Source of the DNA: Roseiarcus sp963805295
GTDB taxonomy: Bacteria > Pseudomonadota > Alphaproteobacteria > Rhizobiales > Beijerinckiaceae
Direction: 5' to 3'
NCBI GenBank assembly: GCA_963805295.1
Contig: CAWDTW010000068.1
Span: 61,193-125,192 of the forward strand
Length of the DNA: 64,000 nucleotides
Position numbers and translations under genes: made by a program. Shown in pieces: positions 41,630-50,288 of this stretch. The notes beneath the pieces were generated by a model. It saw only the letters and a program-made list of their open reading frames with translations, searched no databases and was not told where the DNA came from. Position 1 is the stretch's first letter. Each line of letters opens with the position of its first letter.

Positions 41630-44600
41630 TCATCCGATCGCCATCAGGCTCGCATTGCCTCCGGCGGCGGCGGTGTTGGTCGCGATGGCGCATTCCTCCA
41701 CCAGGTCCGCGAGATTGTAGTCCTCGCCCGCGGCGAGCCTTGCCGGCGTGAGGGCCTGCAGCCGCACGATAGGGCCCGGCCGCGCGGCGAGGCGGCGCAT
41801 GGCGTCGGCGAGCGCTTCCGCCTCGCCTTCGAACAGCGCGCCGGCGAGCGCGGGCGCTTCGAGCGGAAACAGGGCCATTGCGACGCGATGGGTCAGCTTC
41901 GCCGGCAGGCCTTTCAGCGCCAGTTCTTCCCCGGGGCTCACGACCGCGTCGTTGCCGGTGGCGAGGATCGCGCCGATCTGGATCAACGCCGCGCTGTGGC
42001 TCGACGCGACCGCCGCGATCCGGCCGCGGCGGCGCAGCGCATAGACGTTGCGCTCGCCGACCGGGCCCGTGAGTTCGACCCGCGCGCCGAGCGGCGAGCG
42101 CGACATGAGGCCGACGCAACGCTCGGCTTCGGCGGCGTGGCCGGCCGCGCGGAGCCAGTCGATAAAGACGCGGAGCGCCCCGAGCGCGCCGGGCGCCCCC
42201 TCGAGCCCTTCGAGCGCGCCCGCCGGCTGCTCCGTCACCAGCCGCGACAGATAGAGCGGGCCGCCCGCCTTCGGCCCGGTGCCGGAAAGCCGCGAGCCGC
42301 CGAACGGCTGCACGCCGACAGTCGCGCCGATGATGTTGCGGTTGACATAGATGTTGCCCGCCTCGATCCGCTCGACGACGCGTCCGATCGTCTCATCGAT
42401 GCGGGTGTGCAGGCCGAAGGTGAGGCCGAAGCCGGCGGCGTTGATCGCATCGATCAGCGCGTCGAGCCCCTCGCGCCGGTAGCGCAGCACATGCAGGACG
42501 GGGCCGAACACCTCGCGCTCGACGTCGGCGACTTTTTCGACCTCGATGAGGGCGGGGGCGACGAAGGTTCCGCGCGCCGCCGCCTGCGGAAGTTCGGCCT
42601 GAGTCACCGCATGGCCGCGGCCCCACATGGTCTCGATATGCGCCTTGATCGCACCCTGCGCTTCCGCGGTGATGACCGGGCCGACGTCGACCGAGAGGTT
42701 TCGCGTGTCGCCCACTTCGAGCTCGTCCATCGCGCCTTTCAGCATCGCGAGCATGCGGTCGGCGACATCGTCCTGCAGACACAGGATGCGCAAGGCCGAG
42801 CAGCGCTGGCCCGCCGAATCGAAGGCCGAAGACATCACGTCGGCGACGACCTGCTCGGGCAGAGCCGACGAATCGACCACCATCGCGTTGAGGCCGCCGG
42901 TCTCGGCGATGAGCGGGACCGGACCGCCGGTCCGCGTCAGTCGGCCGGCGAGCTCTTTTTCGATGAGCCGCGCGACCGGCGTCGAGCCGGTGAAGACGAC
43001 GCCCTGAACGCGCGGGTCCGCCACGACCGCCGCCCCGACCTCGCCCGCGCCCGGCAGAAGCAGGAGCGCCTCGGGCGGAACGCCCGCCTCGCGCAGCACG
43101 CGGACCGCCTCGGCGGCGACGAGCGGCGTCTCCTCGGCGGGCTTGGCGACGACCGCGTTACCGGCCGCGAGCGCCGCCGCGACCTGTCCCGTGAAAATCG
43201 CCAGCGGAAAGTTCCACGGGCTGATGCAGGCGATGAGCCCAAGCGGGGCGGGCGAGCCGGGGCCCAAGGTGCGCGCCGCCTCGGCGGCGTAGTAACGCAG
43301 GAAGTCGGCCGCCTCGCGCACCTCGGCGACCGCATTGGCGTAGGACTTTCCCGCCTCTCGCACGATGAGGCCGACGAGCTCGTCGTTCAGCGATTCGAGC
43401 TTTTCCGCCGCATGGCGCAGGATCGCGGCGCGCTCGTTCGGCGGAACGGCGGCCCATGCCGGCGCGGCCCTTCCCGCCGCATCGATCGCAGCGGCGATTT
43501 CCCCCGCGCGCGCGTGGCGGGTGAATCCGACGATGTCGGAACGATCCGCGGGATTGCCGACCGGCTCGCCCTTCTCGTCCGGCGAAGCGCCCGGCGGAAA
43601 GGCGCGCCGCGCGATTCGAGCGCTTCGCTCGAGCCCGTCCGCGAGGTCCGCGAGGCGCTGCTCGTTGGAGAAGTCGAGCCCCCGCGAGTTCGCCCGCGCC
43701 GACCCGTAGAGGTCGCGCGGCAGCGCGATTTTTTCGTGCGGCGCGCCGAGCGGGCGAATCGCCAGCGCCAGCGTGACCGGATCGGCGACGAGTTCGTCCA
43801 CGCTCACGCTCGCGTCGGCGACGCGGTTGACGAACGAGGAATTCGAGCCGTTCTCGAGCAGGCGGCGCACGAGATAGGCGAGCAGCGTCTCGTGCGAGCC
43901 GACCGGCGCATAGACGCGGCAGGGCCGGTCGAGCTTGTCGCGCCCGACCACCTCCTCGTAGAGCGGTTCGCCCATGCCGTGCAGGCACTGGAATTCGTAT
44001 TGCCCGCGATAGAAGTTCGGGCCCGCCAGGGTCAGGATCGAGGCGAGGGTCTGCGCGTTGTGGGTGGCGAACTGCGGATAGACCGCGTCGGGCGCGGCGA
44101 GCAATTTCCGCGCCGAGGCGAGATAGCAGACGTCGCTGTGCACCTTGCGGGTGAAGACGGGAAAGCCTTCGAGGCCGTCGAGCTGGGCGCGCTTGATCTC
44201 CGAATCCCAGTAGGCGCCCTTGACGAGGCGCACCATCAGCCGGCGCTGCGAACGGCGCGCGAGATCGACGAGCCAGTCGACGACGAACGGGCAACGCTTG
44301 CCGTAGGCCTGGACGACGAAGCCGAGGCCGTTCCAGCCGATGAGTTCGGAGTTGAGGCAGAGCGACTCCAGGAGGTCGAGCGACAGGTCGAGCCGGTCGG
44401 CCTCCTCGGCGTCGATGTTGAAGCTGACGTCATAGGACTTGGCGAGCGCCGCCAGATGCTCGATGCGCGGCAGGAGTTCGCTCATGACACGCGCGCGTTT
44501 GATCCGGCTGAAGCGTGGATGGAGCGCCGAGAGCTTGATCGAGATGCCGGGGCCCTCGTAGATGCCGCGCTTGCGCGAAGCCTTGCCGATGGCGTGGACT

Positions 44601-45289
44601 GCGCGCTCGTATTCGGCGAGATAGCGGGCGGCGTCCTCGGCGGTCGTCGCCGCCTCGCCCAGCATGTCGTAGGAGAAGGTGAATCCGCGCGCCTCGCGTT
44701 CCCTGCTCGCGTTGATCGCCTCCTCGATCGTGCGGCCGGTGACGAACTGCTCGCCCATGAGCCGCATGGCGACGTCGACGCCGGCCCGGATGATCGGCTC
44801 GCCGCTGCGCGCGATTGCCCTTGTCAGCGCCGCCCCCAGGCCCTGCTCGCTGCTGGTCGTCACCAGACGGCCGGTCAGCACGAGGCCCCAGGTCGCGGCG
44901 TTGACGAACAGCGACGGGCTATTGCCAACATGGGCGCGCCAGTCGCCGGGCGAGAGTTTGTCGCGGATGAGCGCGTCGCGGGTGGCGGCGTCGGGAATGC
45001 GCAATAGCGCCTCGGCGAGGCACATCAGCGCCACGCCCTCCTGGCTCGAGAGCGAGTATTCGTGGATGAGCCCCTCGACGCCGCTCGATCGGTTCTTCGC
45101 CCTGAGCCGCGTGACGAGGCCGCGCGCGACCGCCTCGACCCGCTGGGCATCATCGGGGGGGAGGGCCGCAAGGTCGAGGAGCGGAGACACGCATTCGGGC
45201 TCGGGCCGTCGCGCAGCCGCCGTGATCGCGGCGCGCAAGGGACTCTGGGTCACGACCTCGGAGCGGAACGCGGCGAAGGGGTTGGTCAT
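41630..45289 (-). CDS. putA: bifunctional proline dehydrogenase / L-glutamate gamma-semialdehyde dehydrogenase
   Basis: A 1,219-residue PutA. The PRODH barrel spans about 130-460: GEPIIRAGVDVAMRLMGEQF, GISIKLSALHPRFSRIKRAR, NIDAEEADRLDLSLDLLESL, VRLVKGAYWDSEIKRAQ and YRGQYEFQCLHGMGEPLYEE. The ALDH part has CISPWNFPLAIFTGQVAAAL, VFTGSTPVARLI, AETGGLNAMVVDSSA with the general-base Glu and SAGQRCSALRILCLQ with the catalytic Cys. A C-terminal conserved extension follows. It has no N-terminal ribbon-helix-helix, so unlike the E. coli protein it should not repress its own gene. Start at 45289; upstream frame is open without homology. Confidence 0.95.
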   Translation of the reverse strand: MTNPFAAFRSEVVTQSPLRAAITAAARRPEPECVSPLLDLAALPPDDAQRVEAVARGLVTRLRAKNRSSGVEGLIHEYSLSSQEGVALMCLAEALLRIPDAATRDALIRDKLSPGDWRAHVGNSPSLFVNAATWGLVLTGRLVTTSSEQGLGAALTRAIARSGEPIIRAGVDVAMRLMGEQFVTGRTIEEAINASREREARGFTFSYDMLGEAATTAEDAARYLAEYERAVHAIGKASRKRGIYEGPGISIKLSALHPRFSRIKRARVMSELLPRIEHLAALAKSYDVSFNIDAEEADRLDLSLDLLESLCLNSELIGWNGLGFVVQAYGKRCPFVVDWLVDLARRSQRRLMVRLVKGAYWDSEIKRAQLDGLEGFPVFTRKVHSDVCYLASARKLLAAPDAVYPQFATHNAQTLASILTLAGPNFYRGQYEFQCLHGMGEPLYEEVVGRDKLDRPCRVYAPVGSHETLLAYLVRRLLENGSNSSFVNRVADASVSVDELVADPVTLALAIRPLGAPHEKIALPRDLYGSARANSRGLDFSNEQRLADLADGLERSARIARRAFPPGASPDEKGEPVGNPADRSDIVGFTRHARAGEIAAAIDAAGRAAPAWAAVPPNERAAILRHAAEKLESLNDELVGLIVREAGKSYANAVAEVREAADFLRYYAAEAARTLGPGSPAPLGLIACISPWNFPLAIFTGQVAAALAAGNAVVAKPAEETPLVAAEAVRVLREAGVPPEALLLLPGAGEVGAAVVADPRVQGVVFTGSTPVARLIEKELAGRLTRTGGPVPLIAETGGLNAMVVDSSALPEQVVADVMSSAFDSAGQRCSALRILCLQDDVADRMLAMLKGAMDELEVGDTRNLSVDVGPVITAEAQGAIKAHIETMWGRGHAVTQAELPQAAARGTFVAPALIEVEKVADVEREVFGPVLHVLRYRREGLDALIDAINAAGFGLTFGLHTRIDETIGRVVERIEAGNIYVNRNIIGATVGVQPFGGSRLSGTGPKAGGPLYLSRLVTEQPAGALEGLEGAPGALGALRVFIDWLRAAGHAAEAERCVGLMSRSPLGARVELTGPVGERNVYALRRRGRIAAVASSHSAALIQIGAILATGNDAVVSPGEELALKGLPAKLTHRVAMALFPLEAPALAGALFEGEAEALADAMRRLAARPGPIVRLQALTPARLAAGEDYNLADLVEECAIATNTAAAGGNASLMAIG

Positions 45290-45451
45290 GTCGGGCTCCT
45301 GAGGGCGGCGGGGGCGTCCCGATTCTATTCGCTCGCGCGGCGGCTGCCTACGCGCTCGATAATGCTGCAATTGGCGGAATTGGCGATGGCGCGCCTCCGC
45401 TCCCGCCCCCCTTCATGGGGCGGGCCGGGGTGGGGCGCTCCGCTTCGGCGA

Positions 45452-46898
45452 TCATCCGCCTTGAAGCTTCGCCGCCACCGAACGGAAGCTCGCCAGCGCC
45501 GCCTCCAGGCTCTCGACGACTTCGGCCGCGACTTCGTCCGGCGGGGGCAGCAGGTCGGGGTCGTCGAGCGTATCGTCCTTGAGCCAGAAGATGTCGAGAT
45601 TGAGCTTGTCGCGGGCCATCAGCGCGTTGAGAGTAAACCTGCGAAAGCGCTGTGTCTCGGTGCGCTCGTAGACCTGGCCTGAGCGATAGCAGGCGACGAA
45701 ATCGTCGAGATCAGCGCCCGTCATCGGCCGCTCTTTGAGGGTGAAGCGCTCGTTCGTTCGCAGGTTATAGATCCACAAGGCCTTCGTCGCCGCCTCCTCG
45801 GACGGCGGAGTCTTGTCGAAGAAGAGCACGTTCGCCTTGACGCCCTGCTTGTAGAAGATGCCGGTCGGCAGTCGCAGCAGGGTGTGGAAATTGAAGTTGC
45901 GCAACAGGCGACGCCGGATCGTCTCGCCGGCCCCGCCTTCGAAGAGCACGTTGTCCGGCATCACCACGGCGGCTTCGCCATTCGGCGCCAGCGCGCTCAT
46001 GATGTGCTGAAGAAAGTTGAGCTGCTTGTTCGAGGTGGTGACGAAGAAGTCCGAGCGGTCGTAGTCCTCGCGTTCGGTGTCGATCTCGCCGTCGGCGCGC
46101 ACGACGCGGTAGCTCTGCTTCTTGCCGAAAGGCGGATTGGTCAGGATCACGTCATAGACGCGATTGCCGGCGTTCAGCAGCGCGTCCTTCTGCTCGATCA
46201 TCGTCTCGATGCCGGCGATGCCGTGCAGATAGAGGTTCATCGCCGCGAGCCGCACGACCTCGGGCACGATGTCGATGCCCGAAAACTTGGTGCGCAGGGC
46301 CTGATAGACCCTCTTGTCTTGCGCGCGCGGGTTCTCCTTCATGTGCTCCCACGCTGCGAGCAGGAAGCCGCCGGTGCCGCAGGCGGGATCGTGGACGGTC
46401 TGATCGGGATCGGGATCGACAACCTCGACGATCGCCTCGATGACGCGCGCGGGTGAAATATTGGCCCGCGCCCGATTTGACGTCCTCGGCGTTGCGGGCG
46501 AGCAGGCCCTCATAGATTTCGCCCTTCACGTCGACCGGCAGGCTGAGCCACGTCTCCGAGTCGATCAGCCCGACCAGGCGCTTGAGCTTGGCCGGGTCCT
46601 GGATTTCATTCTGGGCCTTCAGGAAGATCGCGCCGATCACGCCGGACTGGCGCGACAGCGTCTCGAGCAACTTGGCGTATTTCGCCGCCAGCGCCTCCCC
46701 GGCAAGCTCCTTGATGTCCTCCCAGCGCGAGCCTCCGGGCAGCAGCGACGGCTCGCCGATCAGCGTTGCGCGCTCCTCGTCCATCTTGAGGAACAGGAGA
46801 TAGGAAATCTGCGAGATATAGGCCTGATAGGACACGCCCTGATCGCGCAGCACATGCGCGAAATTCCAGACCTTGGCGACGAGGGATTCCGAGTTCAT
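45452..46898 (-). pseudogene. hsdM: type I restriction-modification methyltransferase subunit HsdM, one frameshift
   Basis: N-terminal HsdM helical domain MNSESLVAKVWNFAHVLRDQ, GVSYQAYISQISYLLFLKMD through DVKSGAGQYFT; near 46450 (TTCACCCGCGCGCG) the frame shifts by one base. The rest has SAM motif I DPACGTGGFLLAAWEHMK and catalytic NPPFGKKQ (motif IV, NPPF) and ends VAAKLQGG. About 480 residues in total, normal for HsdM. The break falls exactly where FTPR is expected. It is the last gene of the hsd operon. If the shift is real, modification is lost and HsdR would be dangerous, which argues for a sequence error. Confidence 0.83.
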
Positions 46899-46904
46899 TC
46901 CGGA

Positions 46905-48413
46905 TCAGGCGCGCCGGAACTGGGTGCGGAGTCTCTCACGACGTGCTTCGTCAATCAGATCGAGATTGTAGAGATGCTCGATTAGCGCTGTTTCATTCAC
47001 GTGAAGTTTCTGCGCGAGGCGGATCACGGACTCAGGTTCAGCGGCTTCCTCATCGAACAGTCTCACGACGAGGTCTCGCGGCATAAGAACATACGCCGCA
47101 AACGCGTTGGCGCGACGTTCGACGCCGGGTGTTACCCATTGCCCGCTAATGTGCGCAACACGACGGGCGCGACTGCGATCATGGAGGACATGACAGAGTT
47201 CGTGTGCAATCGTAAATCTCTTTCCATTCTCGCTTAGATTGAAGACACTGGCCGCGTTAATGAGGATTGTCGGTCTAAATCCAACTCCCGCTAGCGCAAC
47301 GCCGCGAATGCTGTCGGTTTGAAGCTGCACCTCAATGATCTCAATTTCGAGACGCCGAGCAACGCCCCGAATGTCGACCCAATCCGCTCGGTCCGGGAAA
47401 TCGAGATCAGCAAGAAACAGCTCCGCGTAACCGTACCCTTCGGCGTAAGGTACGCCAATCGATCCGTCGTCTTCAGCGTCGACGAGCCGGCGCAATAACT
47501 CGCCATCTGAACCGCCGGCGCGGGTCGCGAGGAACGCGCAGAGAGTCTCGATATCGGCAGACCGAAGATTCGGATTGACGCCGCCAAACATTGCGACTGC
47601 CGGAGAAAACTCCTCGACATAAGGTCTAGAAGCTGCGACCGCCTCATTGGCAAGCTCGGGTCGTCCGGCACGCACGAGTGCCTCGCGGACGTGATCAAGA
47701 ACCTCAGGAGCGACATGCGCGCTGTCGAAATCAGAGACTGTCAAGTCACGGATGCCATCGATCTTGTGGCAGAGTTCGCTCCAAGCTTGCCGATCGACCT
47801 CGTCGGCTAGAGTGGGAGGCACGCTCGCAGACCATTGCAACGCCTCCCATAGCGGCGACGCGACATCGGCAACGGGCAGTCGCGCATGGCCTGGTTCGAT
47901 GACGAATTCAAAATCATTCGGAGCGAACAACGGCGCAGCCGCCGACCACGACAGCTCGATATCGTCGCTCAGACGTCGAATGAACAAATCGGGGAAAAGA
48001 CCGCCCTCAGCGGCTTGGCGAAGCGCATGTCGCCGGTACCATCCCTGCGCAGCTCTGTACCTCGCTCGCCCGTTCGGATCGCTTGACCCTATCCAGAGAT
48101 CGAGCGCGCGATGGCAAGCGATCACGGCTGGCGCGTCGGACTTTTCCGGCCACGCGAACGCCTCCTCATGAAGCAGAAGCGCCCAATTGATCGCCAGCCA
48201 CTCGAAAAGCGGCCCGAGATACCAGCCGACATGAGATTGTGGCGCCGCTCCACGCCGCGAACGCGTGATAACCTGTCCGCCGATGGTCAGTGAAACATCG
48301 CCCATCGACCAGCCATAAGCGCCAGGACGCCGAGAACGAGGTTCGGCATCGCCCTTCCACCGAACGGCAATTTCGAACCGAGCCGGATCGCCGAAGCGGG
48401 CGAACTCACTCAT
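46905..48413 (-). CDS. ImmA/IrrE-type metallopeptidase embedded in the hsd operon
   Basis: A 502-residue protein. The N-terminal 240 residues are unfamiliar (FEIAVRWKGDAEPRSRRPGA, then GWSMGDVSLTIGGQVITRSR). The C-terminal part has the ImmA/IrrE zinc-peptidase motif KRFTIAHELCHVLHDRSRAR (HExxH as HELCH) around residue 400, then ERRANAFAAYVLMPRDLV with the third ligand region, and a helical tail VNETALIEHLYNLDLI. ImmA/IrrE peptidases usually cleave repressors to relieve repression. Its start overlaps the small upstream gene, and hsdM begins six bases after it on the same transcript. I infer a regulatory or accessory defence role. Confidence 0.8.
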   Translation of the reverse strand: MSEFARFGDPARFEIAVRWKGDAEPRSRRPGAYGWSMGDVSLTIGGQVITRSRRGAAPQSHVGWYLGPLFEWLAINWALLLHEEAFAWPEKSDAPAVIACHRALDLWIGSSDPNGRARYRAAQGWYRRHALRQAAEGGLFPDLFIRRLSDDIELSWSAAAPLFAPNDFEFVIEPGHARLPVADVASPLWEALQWSASVPPTLADEVDRQAWSELCHKIDGIRDLTVSDFDSAHVAPEVLDHVREALVRAGRPELANEAVAASRPYVEEFSPAVAMFGGVNPNLRSADIETLCAFLATRAGGSDGELLRRLVDAEDDGSIGVPYAEGYGYAELFLADLDFPDRADWVDIRGVARRLEIEIIEVQLQTDSIRGVALAGVGFRPTILINAASVFNLSENGKRFTIAHELCHVLHDRSRARRVAHISGQWVTPGVERRANAFAAYVLMPRDLVVRLFDEEAAEPESVIRLAQKLHVNETALIEHLYNLDLIDEARRERLRTQFRRA

Positions 48414-48817
48414 CGTCGCTCTCCAAAGCCCATCGGATGTCATTACGCGGGAAATCCTTATAACGCTTCAACTGCTGCCGCGTCACCTTGCCCTCAGATA
48501 ACCATTTCTCGACCAATTCCGAAGGCGCCTTCTGCCACGCTTCAGGATACCCGTGCCAGGTTCCGTCGTTGCTACTCTGAGCAACGAACGGAATGCCGCT
48601 GCGGGTCGCCCAGCGCTTTCCCGGCTCGCGCGGATCGATTTCGCTTTCGTTTAGCATCGATTGCGCGGCTGTTTGCTTCCCAGTTGTGCGCGAAAGGATC
48701 TCCGGAAAAGCCTTCGCGTCCAGCTCTGTGAGTCCAGTCCGGGCATAACGTGCCCTTTCGTCCGCGCCCTGGTCGATCCTTGTGTTTGATCGAGCCTCGG
48801 TAGACGAGATAGGGCAT
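48406..48817 (-). pseudogene. small conserved partner of the ImmA/IrrE gene, one frameshift
   Basis: The first frame starts MPYLVYRGSIKHKDRPGRGR, KGTLCPDWTHRAGREGFSGD, PFAHNWEANSRAI; near 48660 it shifts to LNESEIDPREPGKRWATRSG, IPFVAQSSNDGTWHGYPEAW, KAPSELVEKWLSEGKVTRQQ and ends WALESDDE. As one chain of about 136 residues it resembles a family that I recall next to ImmA/IrrE-type genes. The 3' half alone has an ATG at 48657 and could be made separately. It overlaps the peptidase start by eight bases. Confidence 0.65.
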
Positions 48818-48818
48818 A

Positions 48819-50281
48819 TCAGTTCGGTTGAACAGTTCCGCGACGGCGACGCGCGTCAGGCGTCATCCCGCCGGCTTGGCGAATCCGTTGCAGCAGCGCA
48901 CTCGCCGGCTTGTCATTCGGCTCCTGCGGAACGAGGCGGCCCTCGAAGGCGGATTTGAGGATCGATTGTTTGAGCCGGGCCGCATCCGCCGCCTCGGCGT
49001 CGAGCTGCTTCGTCGCGTCGTCGGCGGCAACGAGCGCATCGGCCAGCCGGCGAAGAATCTCGGCTACCTCAGCCGGAGGGGGCAGCGGAAGTGGCAGCTG
49101 ACTCAACTTGCTCATGCTGATCGACGCCAGATTTGTCGTCTGCTTGCCTTGCTCCATGAAAAAGCGGCGGCCCATTTCATTCGCATAGTTTGAAATGAAG
49201 TAGGCGTTCACACCCTCACAACGGGGCCGAGCGCGGAAAACGTGGTTCTGATGGATCATTAAGGGAACGGAGCCGTCCCAGACCCAGCCTCGGCCGATCT
49301 TGTCGCGGTCGCCACCTTCGTTCAGCAAAATGTCTCTTGGCATTAGCTTGAGCCGAGCCGCCGTATCGCGCTCAACGACGATTGTCTTAATTTCGGTGAG
49401 ATCGATGTGGCCCCGTTGAACATTCGCGACGCGAAGGTATGGGACCGCCACCGGGTCGTCGGGTCTGCGTTTTTGATCGACAGTCACTCCGCCGACGATC
49501 TCCGTAATCTCGCCCAAGTCGTCCATGCCCAGCCGGCAGGAAGGTCGGCCAACTCAGCCTGGGCTGACTTTGTCGCTGCGGTCACGCGACGGGCTGGGGT
49601 CTTCATTGGCGTGCGATTGCGCCGCCCTGCCTTAATGCGCTCAAGCAGGGCGGCGCCCGTCTCGCCCGGCTTGTTGGCCTCGCGCCAGTCGCGCGTCAGT
49701 TCGCCGGTGACGGCGGCCTTCAGCAGCGCGCGCCGGAAAAGGATGAGTCCCTTGCGCGCCTCTGCCAACGCCGCCTCGCCGTCCGCGATCTCGGCGAACA
49801 GCGCGTCGATCCGCTCGGCGATGCGGCGCTGCTCGCGGAGCGGGGCAAGGGGAATGAACAGCTCATTGTACCTGTCCCGGCTCAAACTCGGGATCGCGGT
49901 CGATTGATCGAGTTGGTTGAGCCTCCGAAACGTGAGGAACCAATAGGCGAAACGAATATCTACGGCGGCGGAGCCAGCCGTAAAATAGGCGGTGTCGATG
50001 GGCCAAGAAGGATCTTGTGAAAAGTAGACCGAGCCGGCGGAGCCCTTGCGGCCCACTATAATCGCATTGGCTGGCGCGATCGCCGCGCTGTGCAGACCGA
50101 CTTGGCCGCTCGACCCAAAGACAGGAAACCGGTCAGTTCGGTCGCGGTCTGGTGCGGCAAGTGCTTTGCCATATTGAAGCGGTAGGGAGCTCTCCAATTG
50201 AGCCCAAGCCCACCCCTCCGGAAGTTCGTCTCGCTGCGCAGCCTCGCCCTCTTCGACCTTCGTCACGCCCACGCCGCCCAC
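48819..50281 (-). pseudogene. hsdS: type I restriction specificity subunit HsdS, one frameshift
   Basis: Two target-recognition domains separated by helical spacers. Domain one: LPEGWAWAQLESSLPLQYGK, GHRG-like VGRKGSAGSVYFSQDPSWPI and SRDRYNELFIPLAPLREQRRIAERI. The repeat unit LPAGWAWT starts domain two; near 49515 (GGACGACTTGGGC) the frame slips and continues LGEITEIVGGVTVDQKRRPD, IHQNHVFRARPRC and LPLPLPPPAEVAEILRRLAD. Total about 487 codons, full length for HsdS. It overlaps neither neighbour but is spaced for operon transcription. Start is one of several GTG codons near 50281. The specificity sequence cannot be predicted. Confidence 0.82.
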
Positions 50282-50288
50282 GCCTCCC

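Noticed and set aside
41621..45007. 1,128-codon open frame on the plus strand
   Set aside because: It is the antisense shadow of putA, Arg/Asp/Gly-rich and without any family motif. High GC content produces such long mirror frames; similar shadows at 2752-4404, 15633-18134 and 50364-52520 were dropped for the same reason.
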